Of a DNA stretch of 64,000 nucleotides, positions 1 to 8,652 are shown piece after piece. The DNA is from Rhodopseudomonas pseudopalustris (GTDB lineage Bacteria > Pseudomonadota > Alphaproteobacteria > Rhizobiales > Xanthobacteraceae). The notes beneath the pieces are model-generated. The model made no database searches. It saw nothing but the letters and a program-made list of their open reading frames with translations, and was not told where the DNA came from. The translations under genes and the position numbers were made by a program. The stretch is from contig NZ_FODT01000014.1 in NCBI RefSeq assembly GCF_900110435.1, positions 62,001 to 126,000 on the forward strand. The letters are read 5' to 3'. How positions within the stretch are numbered: the first letter of the stretch is position 1; the number at the start of each line of letters is the position of its first letter.

Positions 1-125
1 AGCCGTCGCTGATCTTCTGGCCGGGCGTGCTGCTGTCGATCGCGATCCTCAGCGTCAACCTGATCGGCGACGCCGCCCGCGACGCGCTCGATCCCCGGAT
101 GAAACAGCGCGAGGCGGCGCGATGA
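1..125 (+). CDS. ABC transporter permease, C-terminal end only (dipeptide/oligopeptide type)
   Basis: This is a partial gene running in from the left edge; the reading frame starts at base 3 and ends at a TGA at 123-125. The visible 40 residues have a hydrophobic stretch (WPGVLLSIAILSVNLIGD) followed by DALDPRM, which is the usual end of DppC/OppC-type inner-membrane permeases (last helix, then the D-x-LDPR tail). Its stop overlaps the start of the following ATPase gene by four bases (ATGA), so both belong to one operon and probably one peptide importer. The substrate cannot be told from this fragment. Confidence 0.8.
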   Translation, partial: PSLIFWPGVLLSIAILSVNLIGDAARDALDPRMKQREAAR

Positions 126-1795
126 CCGACAACGTCCTCGAGATCGACAATCTGGTCGTCCGGCTCGGCAGGTCCGACGATGGCGACAAGGTGATCGACG
201 GCATCTCGCTGTCGGTGCGCCCCGGCGAAACCATGTGCTTGGTCGGCGAGAGCGGCTCCGGCAAGTCGGTGACCTCGCTCGCCACCATGGGGTTGCTGCC
301 GAAAGGCGCGCTGCACGCGACCGGCGGCCAGATCCGGCTCGCCGGCGAGAATGTGCTCGCCGCCAGCGAACGGCGGCTGCGGCAGCTCCGCGCCAGCCAG
401 ATGGCGATGATCTTCCAGGAGCCGATGACCGCGCTCAACCCGGTGGTGCCGGTCGGCAAACAGATCGACGAAGTGCTGCGCTTTCACACCGATCTCGGCG
501 CGCGCGAGCGCCGCCGGCGCATCCTCGACATGATGCAGCAGGTCAGACTGCCGGAGATCGAGCGCATCTTCGCGTCCTATCCGCACCGCCTCTCCGGCGG
601 ACAACGCCAGCGCATCATGATCGCGATGGCGCTGGTGCTGGAGCCGAAGCTGCTGATCGCCGACGAGCCCACCACCGCGCTCGACGTGACCACCCAGAAG
701 CAGATCCTGACGCTGATCCGCGATTTGCAGCAGGCGCACGGCACGGCGGTGCTGTTCATCACCCACGATATGGGCGTGGTCGCCGAGATCGCCGACCGGG
801 TCGCGGTGATGCGCACGGGCCGCCTGGTCGAGACCGGGCCGCTCGATGATGTGCTGCGCAAGCCCGCGATGGAGTACACCCGCAAACTCCTGTCCGCGGT
901 GCCGAGCCTGGTGCCGCGGCCGCCGCGCGAAAACAAGGCGCTGCCGGTGGTGCTGGAAGCCAACGAACTCGGAAAGGTGTACCGCGAACGCTCCTTGTTC
1001 GGCCGCAATCGCGAGGTGGTCGCCGCGCAGGACGTGACGCTGACGCTGCACAAGGGCCGCACGCTCGGGATCGTCGGCGAAAGCGGCTCCGGCAAATCGA
1101 CCGTGGCGCGCTGCATCGTGCGGCTGATCGATCCGACCTCGGGCGGCATCCGCCTCGCCGGCCGGGAAATCTCCGACCTGTCGCGGCGGCGGCTGCGGCC
1201 GCACCGCAAGCGCATCCAGATCATTTTCCAGGACCCGTATCGATCGCTCAACCCGCGCGTCAGCATCGGCGAGAGCATCGCCGAGGGCCCGATCAATTAC
1301 GGCATGCCGCGGGAGCAGGCGCTGGAGAAAGCGCGGCAACTGCTCGAACTGGTGCATCTGCCGGCGGATGCGATCTCGCGCTACCCGCATCAGTTCTCCG
1401 GCGGCCAGCGCCAGCGCATCGCGATCGCCCGCGCGCTGGCGCTCGATCCCGACGTGCTGGTCGCCGACGAGGCAGTGTCGGCGCTCGACGTCTCGGTGCA
1501 GGCGCAGGTGCTGGAGCTGCTCGACGAAATCCAGACGAGACTCGGCATCGCGCTGCTGTTCATCACCCACGATCTGCGCGTCGCCGCGCAGATCTGCGAC
1601 GAGGTCGTCGTGATGGAAAAAGGCCGCGTCGTCGAGCAGGGTCCCGCAGGAGACGTCCTCACTCATCCGAAGCAGGCCTATACGCGCCAATTGCTCGAAG
1701 CCGCGCCCGGGCGAGACTGGGACTTCGCGAATTTCCGGCCGGTCGGCGAAGCGCCGCCGCTTCCGACGAATTGCCCCGCCGCCCCCGGCCTGTAA
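122..1795 (+). CDS. Dipeptide/oligopeptide ABC transporter, fused double ATP-binding protein (YejF-like)
   Basis: The 557-residue protein carries two complete nucleotide-binding domains in one chain, equivalent to DppD plus DppF. The first has Walker A GESGSGKS at 42-49, signature LSGGQ at 157-161 and Walker B LLIADEP at 177-183. The second has Walker A GESGSGKST at 319-327, signature FSGGQ at 425-429 and VLVADEA at 445-451, where Ala replaces the usual Pro after the catalytic Glu. A PRPPRE linker near 266-271 follows the first domain, as in the oligopeptide family. It acts on the cytoplasmic face of the inner membrane and would power uptake through the permease whose end lies just upstream. 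It appears to be the last gene of its operon. Peptide specificity is not readable from the ATPase. Confidence 0.93.
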   Translation: MTDNVLEIDNLVVRLGRSDDGDKVIDGISLSVRPGETMCLVGESGSGKSVTSLATMGLLPKGALHATGGQIRLAGENVLAASERRLRQLRASQMAMIFQEPMTALNPVVPVGKQIDEVLRFHTDLGARERRRRILDMMQQVRLPEIERIFASYPHRLSGGQRQRIMIAMALVLEPKLLIADEPTTALDVTTQKQILTLIRDLQQAHGTAVLFITHDMGVVAEIADRVAVMRTGRLVETGPLDDVLRKPAMEYTRKLLSAVPSLVPRPPRENKALPVVLEANELGKVYRERSLFGRNREVVAAQDVTLTLHKGRTLGIVGESGSGKSTVARCIVRLIDPTSGGIRLAGREISDLSRRRLRPHRKRIQIIFQDPYRSLNPRVSIGESIAEGPINYGMPREQALEKARQLLELVHLPADAISRYPHQFSGGQRQRIAIARALALDPDVLVADEAVSALDVSVQAQVLELLDEIQTRLGIALLFITHDLRVAAQICDEVVVMEKGRVVEQGPAGDVLTHPKQAYTRQLLEAAPGRDWDFANFRPVGEAPPLPTNCPAAPGL

Positions 1796-1902
1796 TGACG
1801 GAAGCGTGACGTGACCTTCGCGCTGCCCGGCCGTCGCGGAATGTTGTCAGTCCGCCGCGTGCGGGCTAGAAACCGGTCTCACGTTTCAGGGAGAGGATGC
1901 AG

Positions 1903-2388
1903 ATGACCATCAAGGTTGGCGACCGTTTGCCCGAGGCCACGTTTCGCCTGATGACTGCCGACGGCGTCGAGACGAAAACGACCGGCGACATCTTCAAGGG
2001 CAAGAAGGTCGCATTGTTCGCGGTGCCCGGCGCTTACACCGGCACCTGCCACAAGATGCACGTCCCGAGCATCTTCCTCAACGCCTACGCGATCAAGGAC
2101 AAGGGCGTCGATACCATCGCGATCGTGTCGGTCAACGACGCCTTCGTGATGAACGCCTGGAAGCGCGACACCGACCAGCGCGACGAGGCGATCTTCCTCG
2201 CCGACGGCAACGCCGAGTTCACCAAGGCGATCGGTATGGAGCTGGACGGCTCCGGCTTCGGACTCGGGACCCGCTCGCTGCGCTATTCGATGCTGGTCGA
2301 GGACGGCGTGGTGACCAAGCTCAACCTCGAGCCGAACCCCGGCAAGGTCGAAGTCTCCGGCGGCGACACGCTGCTGGGACAGCTGTAA
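1903..2388 (+). CDS. Peroxiredoxin, PRX5-like (thiol peroxidase)
   Basis: A 161-residue thioredoxin-fold peroxidase that reduces hydrogen peroxide or alkyl hydroperoxides in the cytoplasm. The PxxxTxxC active-site motif is present as PGAYTGTC, with the peroxidatic cysteine near residue 49. It is the only cysteine in the protein, so this is a one-Cys type that needs an external thiol donor. I placed the start at the second ATG (1903) because the purine-rich GGGAGAGG at 1889-1896 is directly adjacent to the first ATG (1897) and correctly spaced from the second. Length and the LEPNPGKVEVSGGDTLL tail match the AhpC/TSA Prx5 group. It stands alone, convergent with rnhA. Confidence 0.92.
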   Translation: MTIKVGDRLPEATFRLMTADGVETKTTGDIFKGKKVALFAVPGAYTGTCHKMHVPSIFLNAYAIKDKGVDTIAIVSVNDAFVMNAWKRDTDQRDEAIFLADGNAEFTKAIGMELDGSGFGLGTRSLRYSMLVEDGVVTKLNLEPNPGKVEVSGGDTLLGQL

Positions 2389-2525
2389 GCGACTGACGTC
2401 ACGCGAGCGCTGAGCGATCCTGCGGCGCTCGCACGAAACGCCGACGTCATCACCCGCTTTCGCGGATGATGACGTCCGAGGTGGCCGAGCTTCAGCGGCC
2501 AATTACTTGTGGATCTTCTACCGCC

Positions 2526-2987
2526 TCACCCGATCCGCGATTTCAGCCGGTGTTCGGTGAGCCCGTCGCGCGCGAGCTGATCGGCGCGTTCGTTTTCGTC
2601 GTGGCCGGCGTGGCCCTTGACCCAGTGCCAGCGCACCTCGTGGCTCTTCAGCGCGGCGTCGAGCCGCTGCCACAGATCGACGTTCTTCACCGGCTTTTTG
2701 TCGGCGGTCTTCCAGCCGTTGCGCTTCCAGTTGTGAATCCAGCTCCCGATGCCGTTCTTCACGTATTGGCTGTCGGTGTAGAGATCGACCGTGCACGGCC
2801 GCGTCAGCGCTTCCAGTGCGGAGATCGCTGCAAGTAGCTCCATCCGGTTGTTGGTGGTGTGGGCTTCGCCGCCTTTGAGTTCTTTCTCGGTATCGCCGAA
2901 TTTCAGGATGGCGCCCCAGCCGCCCGGCCCGGGGTTTCCCGAGCAGGCGCCGTCGGTGTGGATGATCACTGGCCGCATTTCGCTCAC
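2526..2987 (-). CDS. rnhA: Ribonuclease HI
   Basis: 153 residues, normal length for bacterial RNase HI, which cuts the RNA strand of RNA:DNA hybrids during replication and R-loop removal. The catalytic acidic set is visible: Asp12 ([11 protein letters not shown]), Glu50 (NNRMEL), Asp72 (YTDSQY) and Asp136 (ERADQLAR), with the helper His126 in KGHAGH. Its ATG overlaps the stop of the upstream homoserine kinase gene by four bases (ATGA), so the two are translationally coupled and lie downstream of ispH. A non-essential function in amino-acid metabolism is not implied by this linkage. Confidence 0.96.
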   Translation of the reverse strand: MSEMRPVIIHTDGACSGNPGPGGWGAILKFGDTEKELKGGEAHTTNNRMELLAAISALEALTRPCTVDLYTDSQYVKNGIGSWIHNWKRNGWKTADKKPVKNVDLWQRLDAALKSHEVRWHWVKGHAGHDENERADQLARDGLTEHRLKSRIG

Positions 2988-3964
2988 GCCACTGCTCCCG
3001 CCGCTTCGACGCCGTAGTCGCGAATGCCGGCGACGTTCTGCTGGAAGCGCAGCTTGCGGACGTATTCCAGCGGATCCTTCGGGCGGACCAGCGCGCCCGC
3101 CGGCACGTTGAGAAAATCGACCAGCCGCGTCAGCAGGAAGCGCATCGCCGCGCCGCGCGCCAGCAACGGCAGCGCCGCCTGCTCGGCCTCGCTCAACGCG
3201 CGTTCACGCTGATAGGCGTTGAGCAGCGCCCGCGCCTTGGTGACGTTGAACGAAAGATCCGGCTCGAAACACCAGGCGTTCAGGCAGATCGCCACGTCGT
3301 AGGCGAGGATGTCGTTGCAGGAGAACGGAAAGTCGATCAGCCCCGACAGCTTGTCGCCGATGAAGAACACATTGTCCGGAAACAGATCGGCGTGGATCAC
3401 GCCCGTCGGCAATTGTTCGGGCCAGTTGCCTTCGAGATAATCGAGTTCGGCGGCGATGAAATCGCGCAGGCCGGGCTGGATCTCATCGGCCCGCGAGGCC
3501 GCGATGTTGAACAGCGGCCGCCAGCCTGTCACCGACAACGGATTGGAGCGGTAGGAGGGATAGTCCAGGCCGGCGCGGTGCATCTTCGCCATCGCCTCGC
3601 CGACGCCTGCGCAGTGGGCCAGATTCGGTCGGCGCGGCCAGACGCCTTCGAGGAAATTGATGATCACCGCCGGGCGGCCGGACAACGTCCCGCAGACTTC
3701 GCCCGCACGATTCGTCGCCGGCTGCGGGCAACTGACGCCGCGCGCGGCGAGATGCGCCATCAGCGACAGAAAATACGGCAGGTCGTCGGCGGCGACGCGC
3801 TTTTCGTACAGCGTCAGGATGAAATAACCGCGCGTGGTATGCAGCAGGAAGTTGGAGTTCTCGACGCCCTCGGCGATGCCTTTGTAGGACAGCAGGTCGC
3901 CGATCTCGTAGGCCTTGAGAAAGTCCGCGAGTTCGTCGGCGGCGACGTCGGTATAGACCGCCAT
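2984..3964 (-). CDS. thrB: Homoserine kinase, aminoglycoside-phosphotransferase-fold type
   Basis: 326 residues of the ThrB type II family, which phosphorylates L-homoserine on the way to threonine and is related to aminoglycoside phosphotransferases rather than to GHMP kinases. The Brenner motif HADLFPDN is at 191-198, with the metal-binding Asp211 in GLIDF, and the N-terminal [10 protein letters not shown] strand is the family's nucleotide-binding region. It lies between ispH and rnhA on the same strand, with a four-base overlap into rnhA. The start at 3964 gives the usual MAVYTDV N-terminus. Confidence 0.93.
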   Translation of the reverse strand: MAVYTDVAADELADFLKAYEIGDLLSYKGIAEGVENSNFLLHTTRGYFILTLYEKRVAADDLPYFLSLMAHLAARGVSCPQPATNRAGEVCGTLSGRPAVIINFLEGVWPRRPNLAHCAGVGEAMAKMHRAGLDYPSYRSNPLSVTGWRPLFNIAASRADEIQPGLRDFIAAELDYLEGNWPEQLPTGVIHADLFPDNVFFIGDKLSGLIDFPFSCNDILAYDVAICLNAWCFEPDLSFNVTKARALLNAYQRERALSEAEQAALPLLARGAAMRFLLTRLVDFLNVPAGALVRPKDPLEYVRKLRFQQNVAGIRDYGVEAAGAVA

Positions 3965-4050
3965 GGCGTGTCCTGGTCAGCGAGGAATGTCCGCGGCTTC
4001 CTAGACCAATGCGCCCGGCAATGAAAGGCCGGAAGGCCTTCGGGCGGCGA

Positions 4051-5016
4051 CTACTCCGCAGCCGCGTCGGGGCGGAGCACGCGGGGGAGCGGGAAAAACT
4101 CGTTCTCTTCCGCAGCCGATACCGTTTCGACGCTGAGGTCGAAGCGCTCAGCGAAGGCGCCCATGATCTCCTCGACGATCACCTCGGGGGCCGAGGCGCC
4201 GGCCGTGAGGCCCAGGCTGGAGATGCCCTCGAACAGCGACCAGTCGATGTCGGAGGCGCGCTGCGCCAGCACCGCGACCCGGCAGCCTTCGCGCTCGGCG
4301 ACCTCGCGCAGACGCTGCGAATTCGAGGAATTCGGCGCGCCGACCACGATCATCGCGTCGACCACCGGCGCCACCTTTTTCACCGCCGCCTGGCGGTTGG
4401 TGGTGGCGTAGCAGATGTCTTCCTTGTGCGGCCCGGAAATGTTCGGGAAGCGCTGGCGCAGCACCGCGACGATTCCGGCGGTGTCGTCGATCGACAGCGT
4501 GGTCTGCGTCACGAAAGCGAGGTTGTCCGGGTTCTTCGGGGTGAAGCTCGAAGCGTCGGCGGCGGTCTCGATCAGGGTGACCGCGCCGACCGGCAGCTGG
4601 CCGAGCGTGCCGACCACTTCCGGATGATGGGAATGGCCGATCAGCAGGATCTCGCGACCGCGCTTGAAATGGATCGCCGCCTCGCGATGCACCTTGGTGA
4701 CCAGCGGGCAGGTGGCGTCGACCGAGAAGAAATTCCTCGCCGTCGCGTCCTCGGGGACCGACTTCGGAACGCCGTGGGCGGAGAAGACAACCGGCGCCTT
4801 GGTGTCCGGGATTTCCCCGAGTTCCTCGACGAAAATCGCGCCCTTGGCGCGGAGGTTGTCGACCACGTATTTGTTATGGACGATTTCGTGCCGGACATAG
4901 ACCGGAGCGCCATACAGCGTCAGCGCACGCTCGACGGTGTCGATTGCCCGCACCACGCCGGCGCAGAACCCGCGCGGCGAGCAGAGGACGATCTTCAGAG
5001 GCGGTTTGGCCAGCAT
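4051..5016 (-). CDS. ispH: 4-hydroxy-3-methylbut-2-enyl diphosphate reductase
   Basis: Iron-sulfur enzyme for the last step of the non-mevalonate (MEP) isoprenoid pathway, producing IPP and DMAPP. Cluster cysteines are seen in PRGFCAGV (Cys18 from this start), [11 protein letters not shown] and [11 protein letters not shown]; the conserved HGVP, GHSHHPE and SNSQRL motifs are present. The frame stays open to 5136, but the homologous region starts at [11 protein letters not shown], so ATG 5016 is preferred; this gives 321 residues, the usual family length. In a photosynthetic organism this enzyme supplies carotenoid, bacteriochlorophyll tail and quinone precursors. The gene is divergent from the TrcR-like gene. 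Confidence 0.95.
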   Translation of the reverse strand: MLAKPPLKIVLCSPRGFCAGVVRAIDTVERALTLYGAPVYVRHEIVHNKYVVDNLRAKGAIFVEELGEIPDTKAPVVFSAHGVPKSVPEDATARNFFSVDATCPLVTKVHREAAIHFKRGREILLIGHSHHPEVVGTLGQLPVGAVTLIETAADASSFTPKNPDNLAFVTQTTLSIDDTAGIVAVLRQRFPNISGPHKEDICYATTNRQAAVKKVAPVVDAMIVVGAPNSSNSQRLREVAEREGCRVAVLAQRASDIDWSLFEGISSLGLTAGASAPEVIVEEIMGAFAERFDLSVETVSAAEENEFFPLPRVLRPDAAAE

Positions 5017-5273
5017 TTTCAAACGATCCGGAAAGCCTGCCCGCGCGCCGCGAACGGCGACAACGGCCGACGCCGAGGGGCGTTGCGAGTGTTTCGTCTT
5101 GACCAAGGAATTGGGACGGCTTTGAGGCCCTGTCAAGGCCGCAACCGCTGCACTTTAGCAAGGACCATTGCGCGGGAAGGCCCGAACGGCATATATAAGC
5201 GCCAATTCCCGTCATCACCGATGACCCGCCTTGCCTCGGAAACCTGAGGGGCAAGGGACAAAGGAGATTTGCC

Positions 5274-5981
5274 ATGAGCAATGCACCGCTGATGCCGAAG
5301 GCCACCGCCGTCTGGCTGCTCGACAACACGGCGTTGTCGTTCGACCAGGTCGCCGATTTCACCAAGATGCACCCGCTGGAGATCCAGGCGATCGCCGACG
5401 GCGACGCCGCCCAGGGCATCAAGGGCATGGACCCGATTTCGACCGGCCAGCTCACCCGCGACGAGATCGAAAAGGGCGAATCCGACCCGGACCACCGCCT
5501 CAAGCTCGCCGAGAGCAAGGTCGTGCTGCCGCAGGCCTCCAAGAAGAAGGGTCCGCGCTACACCCCGGTGTCGCGCCGTCATGAGCGCCCGAGCGCGATC
5601 CTGTGGCTGGTGCGCAATCATCCGGAACTCAAGGACGCCCAGATCATGCGGCTGGTCGGCACCACCAAGACCACGATCGCCAGCGTCCGCGACCGCACCC
5701 ACTGGAACGCCTCGACGCTGACCCCGATGGACCCGGTGACGCTCGGCCTGTGCTCGCAGATCGAGCTCGATTTCGAGGTGCAGCGCGCCGCCAAGGAAAA
5801 ACCGACCGACCAGCAATATGGCGGCGCCACGCTGCTGCCGGCCTCCGAGACCACCCGCAAGGAATCCGAATTCGAGCCCGCCTCCTCCGGCAAGAGCGAG
5901 GACGACCTCAACCTCGACGCCGTGTTCGCCAAGCTGAAAACGATCGGCGGCAAGAAGGCCGAGGACGAGGACGAAGACTGA
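5274..5981 (+). CDS. trcR: DUF1013 / TrcR-like transcriptional cell-cycle regulator
   Basis: 235 residues of the alphaproteobacterial DUF1013 family. The Caulobacter member, TrcR, has been described as an RNA-polymerase-associated regulator influencing cell-cycle transcription; that function is carried over here by homology only. Visible features are the conserved N-terminal MPKATAVWLLDNTALSFDQ region, a helix-turn-helix-like central part (AILWLVRNHPELKDAQIMRL), and an acidic low-complexity C-terminus ending EDEDED. AAAGGAG at 5260-5266 fits the ATG. The leader contains an imperfect inverted repeat at about 5229-5256 (CCTTGCCTC against GAGGGGCAAGG) directly before the ribosome binding site. 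A TATATA stretch near 5192 could be part of a -10 element. Confidence 0.85.
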   Translation: MSNAPLMPKATAVWLLDNTALSFDQVADFTKMHPLEIQAIADGDAAQGIKGMDPISTGQLTRDEIEKGESDPDHRLKLAESKVVLPQASKKKGPRYTPVSRRHERPSAILWLVRNHPELKDAQIMRLVGTTKTTIASVRDRTHWNASTLTPMDPVTLGLCSQIELDFEVQRAAKEKPTDQQYGGATLLPASETTRKESEFEPASSGKSEDDLNLDAVFAKLKTIGGKKAEDEDED

Positions 5982-6014
5982 GCCCGCATTGCGCGGACCG
6001 CTGCTGAGTTAGCG

Positions 6015-6115
6015 GCGTTTTCGAGCGAAGTGGATAACGGCTCGCGTCAAGAAAACGCGTCAGATCATCAAATTAGAGCTTTGGTTCTGATGCAATCAGA
6101 ACCAAAGCTCTAATT
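6015..6115 (+). repeat. Dispersed two-hairpin repeat, copy 1
   Basis: The element begins GCGTTTTCGAGCGAAGTGG. Its first inverted pair is GCGTTTTC (6015-6022) with GAAAACGC (6051-6058). The second is a perfect 21-bp stem, 6071-6091 with 6095-6115, closed by a three-base loop GCA. The same architecture and much of the same sequence recur at 26481-26582. It sits between the convergent trcR and mutL genes, where the long stem could also end transcription from either side. Elements of this kind are common in Rhizobiales genomes. Confidence 0.85.
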
Positions 6116-6149
6116 CCGCGAGCCCCGGCCGGTTCGCCGCTGCGGCAAG

Positions 6150-7943
6150 CTATCTGCGCCCGAACAGCTTCTCGATGTCCGCCAGCGTCAGTTCGACATA
6201 GGTCGGACGGCCGTGGTTGCACTGGCCGGAATTCGGGGTGGCTTCCATCTCGCGCAAAAGCGCGTTCATCTCCTCGGGCTTGAGCACGCGGCCGGCGCGG
6301 ACCGAGCCGTGGCAGGCCATGGTGGCGGCGACATGCATCAGCCGCCGCTCCAGCGGCAGCGCCTCGTCCCACTCCGCCATATGCTCTGCGAGGTCGCGCA
6401 GCAGCGACGCCGCATTGACCTTGCCGAGCAGCGACGGCGTCTCGCGCACCGCCACCGCGCCGGGGCCGAAGCTTTCGACGACGAGGCCGAACTTCGCCAA
6501 CTCGTCGGCGCGGGCGACCAGGCGCTCGACCGTCGCCTCGTCCATCTCGACGATGTCCGGGATCAGAAGGATCTGGCGCTGCACGCCGTTGGCATCGAGC
6601 GACGCTTTCAGCCGCTCATAGACGATCCGCTCATGCGCGGCGTGCTGATCCACCACAATCAGCCCGTCGCGGGTCTGCGACACGATGTAGGTCTCGTGGA
6701 TCTGGGTCCGCGCCGCGCCGAGCGGCCGGTCGAGCAGCTCCGGCGCGGCCTCGTGCGGTCGGATGTCGGCGCTCGGCCCGCCGACGTCGAACGCGGCCTG
6801 CGGACGCTCGCCGAAGGACGGCGCTGCACTCGATCCGCCACCGACCGGATAAGACGGCGAGCTGCGCCAGTCCCAATTGCCGGGCGGCATCGACGCCGGA
6901 CGAAAATTCGAGATCGCCGCGCCGGCGCTGTTGGCGGCCGTGCGGCGCCCCTCGCGCGCAAGCCCCTCCTTCAACGCGTGGACGATCAGCGCGCGGACGA
7001 GACCGGCGTTGCGGAAACGCACTTCGGTTTTCGCCGGATGCACATTGGCGTCGACCTCGCGCGAATCCAGCGTGACGAACAGCGCCACCACCGGATGGCG
7101 GTCGCGCGGCAGATAGTCGGCATAGGCCGCGCGCACCGCGCCCAGGATCAGCTTGTCGCGCACCGGGCGGCCGTTGACGAACAGATATTGGCCGAGCGCA
7201 TTGGCGCGGGTCAGCGACGGTGACGCGGCGAAGCCCTCGACCGCGACGCCTTCGCGCTCCGAACCGACCTCGATCGCATTGGCGCGAAAATCCGCGCCGA
7301 GGATGTCGCCGAGCCGTGTCAGCCGGCCGGGCGCGCCGGGCAGCGCCGCCGCCCAGGTCACCGGCGCGCGCTCTTCGCCCGCGAGCGTAAAGGCGATGTC
7401 CGGCCGCGCCATCGCCAGGCGACGCACCACTTCGCGGATCGCCTCTGCCTCGGTGCGGTCGGTCTTGAGGAATTTCAGCCGCGCCGGCGTGGCGAAAAAC
7501 AGGTCGGCGACCTCGACGCGCGTGCCCTGCGACAGCGCGGCCGGCGAGATCGGCGATTTGGCGCCGCCCTCGACGCTGAGCGTCCAGGCGTGCGGTTCGG
7601 CGGCGTGGCGGGTGGTGAGGCTGAGCCGCGCGACCGCGCCGATCGAGGGCAGCGCCTCGCCGCGAAACCCCAGCGTGCGGATCGCCAGCAGGTCCTCGTC
7701 GTCGAGCTTGGAGGTGGCATGGCGATCGACCGCGAGCGCGAGATCCGCCTGCGTCATGCCGCCGCCGTCGTCGGCGATCACGATCTTCCGCCGGCCGCCA
7801 CCGTCGCTGAAAACGTCGACGCGACAAGCACCGGCGTCGATCGCGTTCTCGACCAGCTCCTTGACCACGCTCGCCGGCCGCTCGACCACTTCGCCGGCGG
7901 CGATGCGGTTGACGATGGTTTCAGGAAGCTGGCGAACGGGCAT
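6150..7943 (-). CDS. mutL: DNA mismatch repair endonuclease MutL
   Basis: 597 residues. The N-terminal GHKL ATPase is clear: RIAAGEVVERP, NAIDAGA, DDGGGM and TLGFRGEAL. The C-terminal dimerisation and endonuclease domain has DQHAAHERIVYE around residues 430-441, the metal-binding motif of MutL proteins that nick DNA themselves, as well as ACHGSV and CNHGRP near the end. So this is the nicking type used by bacteria without MutH. The central linker (about 340-400) is poorly conserved. The frame is open to 8027, but MPVRQLPETIVNRIA is the conserved beginning, so I use 7943. It is the first gene of a long minus-strand block. Confidence 0.96.
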   Translation of the reverse strand: MPVRQLPETIVNRIAAGEVVERPASVVKELVENAIDAGACRVDVFSDGGGRRKIVIADDGGGMTQADLALAVDRHATSKLDDEDLLAIRTLGFRGEALPSIGAVARLSLTTRHAAEPHAWTLSVEGGAKSPISPAALSQGTRVEVADLFFATPARLKFLKTDRTEAEAIREVVRRLAMARPDIAFTLAGEERAPVTWAAALPGAPGRLTRLGDILGADFRANAIEVGSEREGVAVEGFAASPSLTRANALGQYLFVNGRPVRDKLILGAVRAAYADYLPRDRHPVVALFVTLDSREVDANVHPAKTEVRFRNAGLVRALIVHALKEGLAREGRRTAANSAGAAISNFRPASMPPGNWDWRSSPSYPVGGGSSAAPSFGERPQAAFDVGGPSADIRPHEAAPELLDRPLGAARTQIHETYIVSQTRDGLIVVDQHAAHERIVYERLKASLDANGVQRQILLIPDIVEMDEATVERLVARADELAKFGLVVESFGPGAVAVRETPSLLGKVNAASLLRDLAEHMAEWDEALPLERRLMHVAATMACHGSVRAGRVLKPEEMNALLREMEATPNSGQCNHGRPTYVELTLADIEKLFGRR

Positions 7944-8095
7944 GGGCGACTCTGAGTGGAACGTGAAGTTTAATCGCCCTTGCTGATGATGGCGATGCGG
8001 TTGCGAACCGGAGCTCTCTTCACCCACCCCTGGAGGGTGATCCTTCGCGGAGACCTAAATTGTCCAAATGCGATTGCACCGTCCGCGGGGGGCGC

Positions 8096-8515
8096 TCAAT
8101 CGTCGAAGCTCTTGCCAGAGCGGCCGGCCTTGACGTCGCCGCGACGCTTCTTGCCTTCAAGTCGGCGCTTCTTGGAGCCGAGCGTCGGTCGGGTCGCACG
8201 CCGCGGGATCGGGCGCACCATCGCGGCGCGCAGCAGTTCGAGCAGTCGGTCGATTGCGTCGGCGCGGTTGCGCTCCTGGGTGCGAAACCGTTGGGCGTGG
8301 ATGACGATCACGCCCTCTTTGGTCATCCGCTGACCCGCGAGGCCGATCAGCCGCAGGGCGGCGTCCTCCGGCAATGCGATCTTGGTGGTGTCGAAGCGAA
8401 GCTGCGCTGCGGTCGACAGCTTGTTGACGTTCTGCCCGCCGGGTCCCGAGGCGCGCACGAAGCTGATCTCGATATCGTCGTCGTCGATCGCAAGATTGCG
8501 GCTTATCCGCAGCAT
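8096..8515 (-). CDS. arfB: Alternative ribosome-rescue factor, peptidyl-tRNA hydrolase
   Basis: 139 residues with the catalytic GGQ tripeptide in ASGPGGQNVNKLSTA, and a basic C-terminal tail (RRATRPTLGSKKRRLEGKKRR) that in this family enters the empty mRNA channel of stalled ribosomes. It releases the nascent chain on non-stop ribosomes, complementing tmRNA. Length matches ArfB/YaeJ and is far shorter than RF1/RF2. Two starts are possible (8536 or 8515); MLRISRNLAI at 8515 matches the family beginning. Confidence 0.93.
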   Translation of the reverse strand: MLRISRNLAIDDDDIEISFVRASGPGGQNVNKLSTAAQLRFDTTKIALPEDAALRLIGLAGQRMTKEGVIVIHAQRFRTQERNRADAIDRLLELLRAAMVRPIPRRATRPTLGSKKRRLEGKKRRGDVKAGRSGKSFDD

Positions 8516-8544
8516 GGGGCACCCGCTCGGCCACAAAGGAAACC

Positions 8545-8643
8545 GTCATCCTGAGGTGCGAGCGCAGCGAGCCTCGAAGGATGACCGGCTCTGTAGCACA
8601 TCCTTCGAGACGCGCGCCAATCGGCGCGCTCCTCGGGATGACG
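8545..8643. repeat. Intergenic palindromic repeat pair (GTCATCCTGAGG type)
   Basis: Two hairpin units in opposite orientation fill the arfB-M16 gap. The left unit begins GTCATCCTGAGGTGCGAGCG with GCAGCGAGCCTCGAAGGATG after it; the right unit begins CACATCCTTCGAGACGCGCG and ends CTCCTCGGGATGAC. The ends are mutually inverted. The layout resembles bacterial REP/BIME elements. Confidence 0.75.
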
Positions 8644-8652
8644 GTGCCGTGG

